A stretch of 50,029 bases of DNA from Rhizobium hidalgonense (GTDB lineage: Bacteria; Pseudomonadota; Alphaproteobacteria; Rhizobiales; Rhizobiaceae): assembly GCF_002914525.1 (NCBI RefSeq), contig NZ_LODW01000066.1, positions 1 through 50,029 of the forward strand, written 5' to 3'. Every line of letters begins with the position of its first letter. Position 1 is the first letter of the stretch. The translations under genes were made by a program, and so were the position numbers. The notes below the pieces were generated by a model. The model had not been told where the DNA came from and ran no database searches. It saw only the letters and a program-made list of their open reading frames with translations. This document shows, piece by piece, positions 1 through 7,110 of this stretch.

Positions 1-9
1 CAACCAGCT

Positions 10-35
10 GCCGGGCGGGCGGCCACCCGCCCGGC
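10..35. other. GC-rich perfect hairpin
   Basis: GCCGGGCGGG (10-19) and CCCGCCCGGC (26-35) form a perfect 10-bp stem with a six-base loop. No T-run follows on either side, so it is not a classical intrinsic terminator. It may end a gene lying left of the window or be part of an intergenic repeat. Confidence 0.5.
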
Positions 36-68
36 AAGCATCAATATCCTACATTTTCATCATCCAAG

Positions 69-89
69 AGGTGCCGGCAGGCGGATGAG
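69..89. repeat. Fragment of dispersed intergenic repeat
   Basis: The 21 bases at 69-89 (AGGTGCCGGCAGGCGGATGAG) recur exactly at 5850-5870 inside a larger composite repeat. This is the end of a rhizobial intergenic element, lying just upstream of the first gene. Confidence 0.6.
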
Positions 90-103
90 GGGCTGGCGAT
101 GAA

Positions 104-697
104 ATGGAGGTCGTCACGCAGGAGCCGCGAATGGAGCTTACCAACCGATCAGATACGTTCGAGCGGGTCCTCATTATGGGAAACGGCGGGACCGGCAAGA
201 CGTGGCTTTCCCGTCGCCTCGGTGAGCAACTTCGCCGGCCCATCATCCATCTTGACGATATCCATTGGGAACCGGGCGGTGACGGCACCGCTCGCGACAG
301 GACACTCAGAGACGCGATGGTCAAGACGGCGGCCGAAGCGGAAAGCTGGGTTATGGAAGGGGTCTATGGCCAATTGGTGAACATGGTCCTCGGCCGCGTG
401 ACCGCGTTGATCTGGATCGATCTGCCCGTAGAGGCGTGCATCGCCAATGTCAAAGAGAGGGGGATTCAAGGCGGTGAGTCAGAGACGCAGTTTGCCGGCT
501 TGCTCAAGTGGGTGGCGGAATACAGGATACGAAAGAACAACTGGAATTCGTTTGACGCGCATGCCCAGCTGTATTCTGGCTTTTCAGGTCCAAAGTGGCT
601 GTTGCAGGATCGCGAAGCGGTAACGCGTTTCACCGATCGGTTGCCCAGGAGTGCCTCCGGCTTCATCGACACGGGTACTGAATTTGGAGGTGCTTAA
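104..697 (+). CDS. P-loop NTPase, adenylate kinase/topology-modulation-like
   Basis: A 197-residue cytoplasmic protein with a Walker A loop, GNGGTGKTW, near residues 27-35, followed by a short kinase-like body ('HLDDIHWEPGG', 'WVMEGVYGQ'). This pattern is typical of the FlaR/topology-modulation family of small P-loop kinases of unknown substrate. The start at 104 is uncertain: an in-frame ATG at 131 would shorten it by nine residues. Its stop (695-697) is followed one base later by the GTG start of the acetyltransferase gene, so the two are probably cotranscribed and translationally coupled. The family role is poorly known and no substrate can be inferred. Confidence 0.75.
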   Translation: MEVVTQEPRMELTNRSDTFERVLIMGNGGTGKTWLSRRLGEQLRRPIIHLDDIHWEPGGDGTARDRTLRDAMVKTAAEAESWVMEGVYGQLVNMVLGRVTALIWIDLPVEACIANVKERGIQGGESETQFAGLLKWVAEYRIRKNNWNSFDAHAQLYSGFSGPKWLLQDREAVTRFTDRLPRSASGFIDTGTEFGGA

Positions 698-698
698 G

Positions 699-1232
699 GT
701 GACATCGACGCTGACGGGGGCAAATGTGACGCTCCGTCCACCCAAAGAGGGGGATATCGACTCAAGATTTCGGCTGGGAAACGACATCGACATATTCGAG
801 ATGTTCGGCATCAGCCGCGATGACGTGCCCACCGTCTCGCGGGCGTCGGCGGCCAATTGGGTACAGGGAATTGTCGAACATCCTCATGCCTGGATTATCG
901 AGGCGAGAGAAGCGCTGCTCGGTGTGATACGGCTAGATCGGTTGGATATACATGATCGGCGAGCGTCGATGGCCATAGGCATCTATGACCGGAACGCCCT
1001 TGGCAAAGGACTGGGAAGCGAAGCAATTTCAGTTCTGCTCGGACACGCGTTCGGTCCCTTGCGACTTCATCGCATTGGCGTTCGTGTGTTGAGCTACAAC
1101 CAAAGGGCAATTCGCGCCTACCGGAAATGCGGCTTTGTCGAGGAAGGCAGAGAACGCGAGGCAGCCTTTGTAAACGGCGCCTGGCACGACGATGTCATGA
1201 TGGGTCTGCTGGAACACGAATTTGGCCGATGA
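699..1232 (+). CDS. GNAT N-acetyltransferase (RimJ/RimL-like)
   Basis: A 177-residue acetyltransferase of the GNAT fold, expected to transfer acetyl from acetyl-CoA to an amine or protein N-terminus. Visible hallmarks are the N-terminal 'TLRPPKEGD' strand, the acetyl-CoA-binding region around 'NALGKGLGSEA' and the family ending 'NQRAIRAYRKCGFVEEGRER'. I chose the GTG at 699 because GGAGG lies at 686-690, eight bases upstream, and because the ATG at 651 would overlap the upstream gene by 47 bases. The preceding stop is only one base away, suggesting an operon with the P-loop gene. The substrate is unknown. Confidence 0.82.
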   Translation: MTSTLTGANVTLRPPKEGDIDSRFRLGNDIDIFEMFGISRDDVPTVSRASAANWVQGIVEHPHAWIIEAREALLGVIRLDRLDIHDRRASMAIGIYDRNALGKGLGSEAISVLLGHAFGPLRLHRIGVRVLSYNQRAIRAYRKCGFVEEGREREAAFVNGAWHDDVMMGLLEHEFGR

Positions 1233-1234
1233 TG

Positions 1235-1744
1235 TCATTCCTGGGCTATATCGCGCCGCACCAGGTGTTGGACGCCGTCGGGCATAGTCTCGATCAGCTC
1301 ACGCAGCGGCATTGGTTGCAGGTCGAACTGGTCGAGGGCGGCCCGGCTTGGTAAAGCCCAGCGAAATTCCAGATCGGCGGCGCCGTCGCGGACACGGTGG
1401 ACGATATCGCTCTCATGGAAGGGAAGGGCGGTCATCAGCTCCGCCTCATAATAGAAACCGACTTCATGCACCCTTCGTCCGGCCAATTCGAAGAAATTCT
1501 CGATGACGAAGCGCAGCGGTCCTACTGTCGCCCGGCAGCCGATTTCCTCTTCTATTTCGCGTGCGAGCGTTTCGGCGCCCGCCTCGTGAAATTCCACGCG
1601 TCCTCCGGGCAGCACCCAGAAAATGTCGCCGACGACGCGATGAATGAGGATGTGGCCATGGGAGCGGATCAAAGCGCCGGCCCGCAACTGGAAGCGGGAT
1701 TGGCTGGCATCCAGCACGATCATGGTTCGAGCGGCATCGTCCAT
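1235..1744 (-). CDS. Nudix hydrolase
   Basis: A 169-residue Nudix hydrolase, which would cleave a nucleoside diphosphate linked to another moiety. The Nudix box G-x5-E-x7-REUxEExGU is complete at residues 48-70 (starts GGRVEF, ends REIEEEIGC), so the metal-binding glutamates are intact. The start at 1744 has GGAGG upstream at good spacing. It converges with the acetyltransferase gene; only two bases separate the stops. The substrate cannot be told from sequence. Confidence 0.87.
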   Translation of the reverse strand: MDDAARTMIVLDASQSRFQLRAGALIRSHGHILIHRVVGDIFWVLPGGRVEFHEAGAETLAREIEEEIGCRATVGPLRFVIENFFELAGRRVHEVGFYYEAELMTALPFHESDIVHRVRDGAADLEFRWALPSRAALDQFDLQPMPLRELIETMPDGVQHLVRRDIAQE

Positions 1745-1847
1745 ATCACTGCATCCTCCAGGGGTATTGCGCGAAGGGCTTATATCGGGTTTTGGAAACC
1801 GACAATGGGCGGGATGGATTTGCCCTTGCTCCTACATTCCTGTGTCT

Positions 1848-1952
1848 GTCACAGGAATCCAGTGCGCCCAAGTCCTTGGGCGCGGGGGACTCTTGTCAAA
1901 CTGGCATTGAGCTATTCACCGCGCAGACGCGCGGTGGCTGGATTCCTGTGAC
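1848..1952. repeat. RIME-like palindromic mosaic element
   Basis: A 105-base element closed by perfect 15-bp inverted arms (GTCACAGGAATCCAG at 1848-1862, its complement at 1938-1952). Inside lie two perfect hairpins: GCGCCCAAG/CTTGGGCGC (1864-1872/1875-1883) and CACCGCGC/GCGCGGTG (1917-1924/1929-1936). The whole can fold as a three-stem cloverleaf. Size and two-palindrome layout resemble RIME elements described in rhizobia; that assignment is inference. It fills most of the 242-base gap between the Nudix gene and the metallopeptidase. Confidence 0.75.
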
Positions 1953-1986
1953 GAGCGCAGGAATGAGGGCGGAGATGTGCGGCGCC

Positions 1987-3063
1987 TCACCCCTGCCGCG
2001 CCGTCGCAGCACCCTGGATCAGCCGGTGCAGATATTCGAGTTTCGCCACGACCGGCGAGGACAGCACGAAGGGGTAGGAGTCCGGCTGGCCCATGCTGCG
2101 CTGAATGGCGTTGATTGCGATGCTGAGCGGCACCCAGGCGCTGACCAGCTGTTCGGCGTTCTCTGCCCGGTAGGGGAGGAAATCCACTTCGCCGGCGATT
2201 TCCTCGTGGCCGCGCGGGTCGATGGCGATGCCGAAGGCGCGGGCGGTTTCGAGTGTGTCGACGATATGGAGGTAATGGGCGAAACATTCGGCGAAATCCT
2301 CCCAAGGGTGGGAGGCGGCATAGGCGCTGATGAAATTGTCCTGCCATCCCAAGGGCGCGCCGCCGGCATAGTGGTTTTGCAGGGCCGCGGCATAATCCTG
2401 CCGTTCGTCGCCGAAGACGGCGCGGAAATCCTCCAGGCCATTGCGGTCGCGCACCAGCTTGTTCCAGATGAAATGACCGGTCTCGTGGCGGAAATGTCCG
2501 AGCAGGGTGCGATAGGGTTCGTTCATCGAGCTGCGCGCCTGTTCGCGCGTTGCATCGTCGGCCTCGGCGGCGCGGATGGTGATCAGCCCTTCCTCGTGGC
2601 CGGTCATGGCCGGCACGACATAACCGTTGCTCTCGATCGAATCCTCGAGGAAATCGAAGACCAGGCCGCTTTCCGGATCTTGCACCCGATCGGGATGCGG
2701 CAGCCGCCAGCGCAGCAGCGAATAAAACAGATGGCGCTGTGCTTGGCTGATGCGCCGCCAGCGATCGATACCGTTCTGGGTATCGGTGTTCGGAACCAGC
2801 CGGTTGTGGCGGCAGGCAACGCAGAATTCGCCCGCCTCATCGCCGTCCACCAGCCAGTTGCAGATGTCGAGGCCGGCATTGGCGCAGAAGCGCACCTCGC
2901 GCTCGGGGTTGGAGACGAGCTGCCACACCGTCTCCTCGCGCGGCTCCAGCGCATGCATGGCGAGATCGCCGGGCAGGAAGCCGAGCCGATGGTTGCAGCG
3001 CACGCATTGACGGTTGTCGAAATGGACGACCTGATCGCAATTGTCGCAGGCGAAAAGCTTCAT
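1987..3063 (-). CDS. Zinc-ribbon putative zinc metallopeptidase
   Basis: A 358-residue cytoplasmic protein with an N-terminal zinc ribbon (CDNC near residue 6 and CVRC near residue 20), a second cysteine-rich patch (FCVACRHNR), and a zincin HExxH motif, HETGH, near residue 193. This matches the rhizobial family with a zinc-ribbon_6 domain fused to a Peptidase_Mx domain. A conserved 'ASHPWEDFAECFAHYLH' follows, likely carrying further metal ligands. The ATG at 3063 has a weak AGAG ribosome binding site. No signal peptide is seen. The substrate is unknown; peptidase activity is inferred only from the motif. Confidence 0.8.
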   Translation of the reverse strand: MKLFACDNCDQVVHFDNRQCVRCNHRLGFLPGDLAMHALEPREETVWQLVSNPEREVRFCANAGLDICNWLVDGDEAGEFCVACRHNRLVPNTDTQNGIDRWRRISQAQRHLFYSLLRWRLPHPDRVQDPESGLVFDFLEDSIESNGYVVPAMTGHEEGLITIRAAEADDATREQARSSMNEPYRTLLGHFRHETGHFIWNKLVRDRNGLEDFRAVFGDERQDYAAALQNHYAGGAPLGWQDNFISAYAASHPWEDFAECFAHYLHIVDTLETARAFGIAIDPRGHEEIAGEVDFLPYRAENAEQLVSAWVPLSIAINAIQRSMGQPDSYPFVLSSPVVAKLEYLHRLIQGAATARQG

Positions 3064-3157
3064 CGTGTCTATCTCTGCAGAGCATGAGGGTGCGGATTAA
3101 AAATGCCTGCCGCGCGAGGGCGCAGCAGGCATGGTTGATGACGGATAAGCTTGTGGC

Positions 3158-3349
3158 TCAGAGCCGGTCGACGGCGCCCTTGAGCTTGTCCTTGACCTTG
3201 CCGGTTGCGACCTGTCCCTTGCCTTTGGCTTCCTGAACGGCGCCCTTGGCCTGCATTTCGCCATTATCCGCGGCCTTGCCGACGGCCTGCTTGGTCTTGC
3301 CGGCAATTTCGTTGGCCTTGCCTGAAATCTTGTCGCTGGTGCTACCCAT
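3158..3349 (-). CDS. CsbD family stress protein
   Basis: A 63-residue hydrophilic, lysine-rich protein beginning MGSTSDKISGKANEIAGK, with the repeated 'KxxGKxKxxxGKA' heptad-like pattern of the CsbD family. Members are small, abundant, stress-induced cytoplasmic proteins of unknown mechanism. I chose the ATG at 3349 because AAGGAG lies nine bases upstream; the TTG at 3370 would place that site inside the coding region. It stands alone between the metallopeptidase and yqgE, same strand. Confidence 0.88.
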   Translation of the reverse strand: MGSTSDKISGKANEIAGKTKQAVGKAADNGEMQAKGAVQEAKGKGQVATGKVKDKLKGAVDRL

Positions 3350-3450
3350 ATGTGATGTCTCCTTCGTCAAGGATGGGGCTTTTGCCCGTGTTTGCCGAAA
3401 TGAAACGTCAGTTGCGGCTATTCGTTCCCGCTATCTTCGAGCCAGCCACC

Positions 3451-4056
3451 TCAGGCATGGCCGGCTTCGGCCGAAAGCATGGCGGCGGTCACGCCCATGC
3501 CGGCGAGCGCCCGCTCGTATTTGTCGTCGAGGCTGCGGTCGAAGATCAGTTCCTCATTGGCCGGGCAGGTGAGCCATCCATTATTGACGACCTCGTTTTC
3601 GAGCTGGCCGGCCGACCAGGAGGAGTAGCCGAGCAGCATGGTCGCCCGCGCCGGCCCATCGCCCTTGGAGATGGCGCGCACGATATCGAGCGTCGCTGTC
3701 AGACAGATGTCGTCGCTGACGGGGATCGAGGAGTCGCTGGAATAATCGTCTGAATGCAGCACGAAGCCGCGGCCGCTTTCCACCGGGCCGCCGGTCTGGA
3801 TCGGGAAGTCGCGAGCGCGCTGCGGCAGCACGATCGAATCTTCCTGCTTGATCATGTCGAGATGCAGCAGCACATCGGTGAAGGTGAGGCTCTGCGGGCG
3901 GTTGATGACGAAGCCCATGGCGCCGGCATCCGAATGCGCGCAGATATAAATCACCGTGCGCGCAAAATTGCGGTCCTCGATGCCGGGCATGGCGATGAGG
4001 AACTGGCCATCGAAGAAGCCACGTTCCCGTCTGTTCTTCAGCGTCGATAAGGACAT
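3451..4056 (-). CDS. YqgE/AlgH family protein (DUF179)
   Basis: A 201-residue protein of the YqgE/AlgH family, whose biochemical role is unclear. The family core is visible: 'GQFLIAMPGIEDRNFARTVIYICAHS', 'AMGFVINRP', 'VLPQRARDFPIQTGGPVESGRGFVLHS' and 'LGYSSWSAGQLENEV'. The start at 4056 is supported by AGGAGGA directly upstream on the coding strand. It is divergent from the DsbD-N-like gene, with a 139-base shared upstream region. Confidence 0.9.
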   Translation of the reverse strand: MSLSTLKNRRERGFFDGQFLIAMPGIEDRNFARTVIYICAHSDAGAMGFVINRPQSLTFTDVLLHLDMIKQEDSIVLPQRARDFPIQTGGPVESGRGFVLHSDDYSSDSSIPVSDDICLTATLDIVRAISKGDGPARATMLLGYSSWSAGQLENEVVNNGWLTCPANEELIFDRSLDDKYERALAGMGVTAAMLSAEAGHA

Positions 4057-4195
4057 CGTTCCTCCTGCTGCCAACCGCATTGAGGCCTTGACAAGAGAAA
4101 CATGGGCCAATGTCACACATCAATCAACTGAAAATGAAGATTTAATCGCCGCGACTTCTGGCGGCGAAACCTCAGTTTCGGTAAACCGTTGTTCC

Positions 4196-5038
4196 ATGAT
4201 GATTATTTCCTCAGTCCCGCGCCGGCTTTTGATTGCGGTCATCTCAGTGGGAGCGGCCCTCGCCGCCCATCGTTCGGCCCACGCGGAAATGAGCGCCTGG
4301 GCCGAGAACGAGGGCGGCCGCATGCGCCTGGTGGCGCTGGCGCCCGATGCCGCCGGCAAAATCCGCGCCGCCCTGCAGATCGAGCCGAAACCCGGCTGGA
4401 TCACCTATTGGAAAGAGCCCGGCGGGAACGGCATTCCGCCCCAGGTGACTATCGCGGCGGGCAGCGCTGTAACGCTCGACGTCATCGCCTATCCAGTCCC
4501 GAAACATTTTTTCAACGGCGCGATCGAGGACATCGCCTATGACGGGCCGGTGACGCTGCCGCTGTCGCTCAAGGCCGCGGGCAAAGGTCCGGTCGAGATC
4601 GACGCCATGGCCTTCATTGGCGTCTGCAAAGATATCTGCATTCCCTTCCAGGCGAATTTTCAGCTGAAGCTTGGCCCCGCCATCCAGTCGCATCCGCAGG
4701 AGGAGGAGATCCTTGAGGCGGCCGATGCGAGCCTGCCGAAGCCGCCCACGGCCGATTTCGGCGTGACCGCGCATGCGATGTCGCCGGATAAGAAGACGTT
4801 GTCGCTGACGCTGGCTCTGCCGGGCGGGGAGCGGAAGGGCGCGCCGGATATCATCGTCACCGGCCCGAGCGGTTATGCCTACACCAAGCAGATCGGCGGC
4901 AAACGCGACGGCGTCGCCTTCAAGACCGACATAGCAATCGGCAAACTGCCGAAGGGCTACGATATATCGGGTAAACGCTGGGGTGTGCTGGTTATCGACG
5001 GCGACAAGGCGATGGAGACCACGCTTGCCTTTGAGTAA
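4196..5038 (+). CDS. Exported DsbD N-terminal domain-like redox protein
   Basis: A 280-residue protein with a signal peptide (positive MMIISSVPRR, hydrophobic stretch, cleavage near AHA-EM around residue 30). The body resembles the periplasmic N-terminal domain of DsbD, including a Cys-x3-Cys motif in 'GVCKDICIP', where DsbD carries its active cysteine pair. The membrane and thioredoxin domains of full DsbD are missing, so this is a stand-alone domain that needs another electron donor. Two adjacent ATGs exist (4196, 4199). A peroxiredoxin follows 83 bases downstream on the same strand, which fits a redox context but does not prove a functional pair. Confidence 0.8.
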   Translation: MMIISSVPRRLLIAVISVGAALAAHRSAHAEMSAWAENEGGRMRLVALAPDAAGKIRAALQIEPKPGWITYWKEPGGNGIPPQVTIAAGSAVTLDVIAYPVPKHFFNGAIEDIAYDGPVTLPLSLKAAGKGPVEIDAMAFIGVCKDICIPFQANFQLKLGPAIQSHPQEEEILEAADASLPKPPTADFGVTAHAMSPDKKTLSLTLALPGGERKGAPDIIVTGPSGYAYTKQIGGKRDGVAFKTDIAIGKLPKGYDISGKRWGVLVIDGDKAMETTLAFE

Positions 5039-5121
5039 CCGGGACCTATAGTCGCCTCGACCGCTGCGGCTCCCGCCGTCACCAGGCCAGAACCCAACAA
5101 GCCGGAATTCAGGAGAAAACC

Positions 5122-5607
5122 ATGACCATCGCAATCGGCGACAAGCTTCCTGCCGCCACCTTCAAGGAAAAGACCGCCGACGGCCCGGTCGAAATCACCA
5201 CCGAACAGCTCTTTGCCGGCAAGCGCGTTGTGCTCTTCGCCGTGCCGGGCGCCTTCACGCCCACCTGTTCGCTGAACCACCTGCCCGGTTATCTCGAAAA
5301 CCGCGACACCATCCTCGGCAAGGGCGTCGACGATATCGCTGTCATATCAGTCAACGACTGGCACGTCATGGGCGCCTGGGCGCAATCCTCCGGCGGCATG
5401 GGCAAGATCCACTTCCTCGCCGATTGGGACGCAGGCTTCACCAAGGCCGTCGGTCTCGATGCCGACCTCTCCGCTGGCGGCCTCGGTCTGCGCTCCAAGC
5501 GCTATTCGATGCTGGTCGAAGACGGCGTCGTCAAAGCCCTCAACATCGAGGAAAGCCCCGGCCAGGCGACGGTTTCCGGTGCGGCGGCGATGCTGGAACT
5601 GCTCTAA
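5122..5607 (+). CDS. Peroxiredoxin, Prx5-type, single cysteine
   Basis: A 161-residue cytoplasmic peroxiredoxin that reduces peroxides through a thiol. The peroxidatic site is 'PGAFTPTCS', with Cys49; no other cysteine occurs, so it lacks the resolving cysteine and must use an external thiol such as glutathione or glutaredoxin, as is known for related Prx5 proteins. The start has the strong site AGGAGAAAACC-ATG. A terminator hairpin lies about 25 bases after the stop, so transcription probably ends here. Confidence 0.92.
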   Translation: MTIAIGDKLPAATFKEKTADGPVEITTEQLFAGKRVVLFAVPGAFTPTCSLNHLPGYLENRDTILGKGVDDIAVISVNDWHVMGAWAQSSGGMGKIHFLADWDAGFTKAVGLDADLSAGGLGLRSKRYSMLVEDGVVKALNIEESPGQATVSGAAAMLELL

Positions 5608-5630
5608 GCTTTCATTCCCGAGAGATGAAG

Positions 5631-5656
5631 GGGCGGCCGTTTCGGTCGCCCTTTTT
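5631..5656 (+). terminator. Intrinsic terminator of the peroxiredoxin gene
   Basis: GGGCGGCC (5631-5638) pairs with GGTCGCCC (5644-5651) with one G-T wobble, a five-base loop, and TTTTT directly after. Confidence 0.8.
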
Positions 5657-5744
5657 GGTTGTTGTCTAGGCACTCGTCGCGCTGGCAAGTTGGCGGACGC
5701 ACCCTTTGTCCTCCTGGGCCACGGCTGTTCCGTCGTGCGGATGC

Positions 5745-6033
5745 CTGCCCCTCACCCTAACCTGACCGGGGTCGAGCCAGGGGTCTCGGCGAGAGGTGGG
5801 CGAGGGACGGAGAGGTCGGGGCAGTCCCCTTCGCCCCGCGAGGCGGGGAAGGTGCCGGCAGGCGGATGAGCGGCAAGCGCCGACGGCGAGTTTGGCAGAA
5901 ACGCTCCCCGCTCTCCGTCATCCCAGGCCGCCGAGCCTGGGATCCACGACCGGTGCCGATCGAGGGCAGAGTGGATCCTCGGGTCAAGCCCGAGGACGAC
6001 GGTGAGTGGGGCTGCCCTTGGAGCAAGGGCAGC
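5745..6033. repeat. Composite of dispersed palindromic repeats
   Basis: This stretch between peroxiredoxin and the zinc operon carries no convincing gene. It joins several repeat modules: a block ending in the 21-mer shared with 69-89 (5850-5870); a palindrome CCCAGGC..GCCTGGG near 5922-5941; another, CCTCGGG-tcaag-CCCGAGG, near 5977-5995; and a perfect 10-bp hairpin GCTGCCCTTG/CAAGGGCAGC (6011-6020/6024-6033). Short reading frames in it are the spurious proline- and arginine-rich kind such repeats create. Confidence 0.75.
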
Positions 6034-6193
6034 GATGTTTGGCATAATGCGAACGCATTGCGCCTCCGTCGATCGCCTTAGCAACCTTCACGCCTAGGCT
6101 TGACCTCGAGCACTTGTCCGCTGATGCCTGCCTCCGAAGCGCTTACTGTCAAATGGCCGCAGTTCACGAAGCCGCCTCAATCTCGCCGCAATC

Positions 6194-6225
6194 GTTATAA
6201 CATAACCGTAATGTTATTACATTGT
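6194..6225. promoter_or_regulatory. Candidate Zur operator (two overlapping dyads)
   Basis: An AT-rich island directly before the zinc operon holds GTTAT-aac-ATAAC (6194-6206) and GTAATGT-tatt-ACATTGT (6208-6225), the second a near-perfect dyad. TAACAT (6198-6203) and ATGTTA (6211-6216) link the two. The pattern resembles alphaproteobacterial Zur boxes built on an AATGTTATAACATT-like core. It ends 10 bases before the 42-aa start codon, so bound repressor would block transcription or initiation. Binding by Zur is inferred. Confidence 0.65.
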
Positions 6226-6235
6226 AGGATCAGCC

Positions 6236-6364
6236 ATGCCCACAAGCCCCGATCGCCCTTCCGTCAGCCTGCTGGCACAGTCGGGTTTATCAAGGGTGAT
6301 TGGCATGATGCTCGTCGTTGCGCTCCTCTGGCTCGTCATTGACTGGGCGGTTCGCCTGCCATGA
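6236..6364 (+). CDS. 42-residue single-span membrane peptide
   Basis: An ATG at 6236 opens 42 codons: a polar start (MPTSPDRPSVSLLAQSGLSR) followed by one hydrophobic segment, VIGMMLVVALLWLVIDWAV, and a short RLP tail. Its TGA (6362-6364) overlaps the ATG of the ABC ATPase in the sequence ATGA, the standard sign of translational coupling. A weak AGGA site lies six bases upstream of the start, just after the candidate Zur operator. It could be a small transporter subunit, or a leader peptide that sets translation of the ATPase. No family is recognised. Confidence 0.6.
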   Translation: MPTSPDRPSVSLLAQSGLSRVIGMMLVVALLWLVIDWAVRLP

Positions 6365-7110
6365 CGCCGCTGATCCGTCTCGACAATCTGACGGTCGCCT
6401 ATCACCGGCACCCCGCTATCCATCATGTCTCCGGCGCCTTCGCCAAGGGCAGCCTGACGGCGATTGCCGGGCCGAATGGGGCGGGCAAATCGACGCTGCT
6501 GAAGGCGATAATGGGTGAGCTTCGGCCGGCCGAAGGCAGGGTGGAGCATCGTCTGGGGCGGGCGGAATTCGGCTACCTGCCACAGGCGGCCGAGATCGAC
6601 CGGCGGTTTCCGATTTCGGTGATCGATACGGTGATGCTCGGCGCTTGGAAGAAGACGGGGGCTTTCGGCCGCATCGCGGCTGCCGAGGTAAAAAGGGCAG
6701 GCGAGGCGCTATCGGCCGTCGGGCTCGAGGGCTTCGGAAAGCGGCATGTCGGCTCGCTGTCTTCAGGCCAGTTCCAGCGTGTGCTGTTTGCCCGCCTGCT
6801 GCTGCAGGATGCCGGCATCATTCTGCTCGACGAGCCGTTTACCGCGATCGATGCCCGCACCACCAGGGATCTCCTCGATATCGTCAGCCGCTGGCATGGC
6901 GAGGGCCGCACCATCATCGCCGTGCTGCATGATTTCGAGCTCGTCCGGGCGCATTTCCCGGACACGCTGCTGCTTGCCCGCGAGCTGGTCGGCTGGGGTC
7001 CGACCGCCGACGTCATGTCATCCGCCAATCTCATGAAGGCGCGCGCCATGGCCGAGCGCTGGGATGAGGATGCCGAGGCCTGCGAACCGCAACAGGCGCC
7101 GGCGCCATGA
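6361..7110 (+). CDS. aztA: Zinc ABC transporter ATP-binding protein (AztA type)
   Basis: A 249-residue ABC ATPase that would power import of zinc through the inner membrane. Walker A is GPNGAGKST (residues 37-45), the signature is LSSGQFQRV, Walker B is IILLDEPF, and a switch histidine lies in 'AVLHDFE'. It overlaps the preceding small peptide and the following permease by four bases each, so the three genes form one coupled operon. Metal specificity comes from the binding protein and the upstream Zur-like site; manganese would be the alternative. ZnuC-type naming would also fit. Confidence 0.85.
   Translation: MTPLIRLDNLTVAYHRHPAIHHVSGAFAKGSLTAIAGPNGAGKSTLLKAIMGELRPAEGRVEHRLGRAEFGYLPQAAEIDRRFPISVIDTVMLGAWKKTGAFGRIAAAEVKRAGEALSAVGLEGFGKRHVGSLSSGQFQRVLFARLLLQDAGIILLDEPFTAIDARTTRDLLDIVSRWHGEGRTIIAVLHDFELVRAHFPDTLLLARELVGWGPTADVMSSANLMKARAMAERWDEDAEACEPQQAPAP

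Noticed and set aside
1792..3087. Plus-strand frame opposite the zinc metallopeptidase
   Set aside because: Antisense shadow; it also runs through the palindromic repeat, while the minus-strand protein has zinc and HExxH motifs.
5752..6084. Arg/Pro-rich frames on both strands as genes
   Set aside because: They are products of dispersed palindromic repeats, lack ribosome binding sites and resemble the known spurious proteins of such elements.
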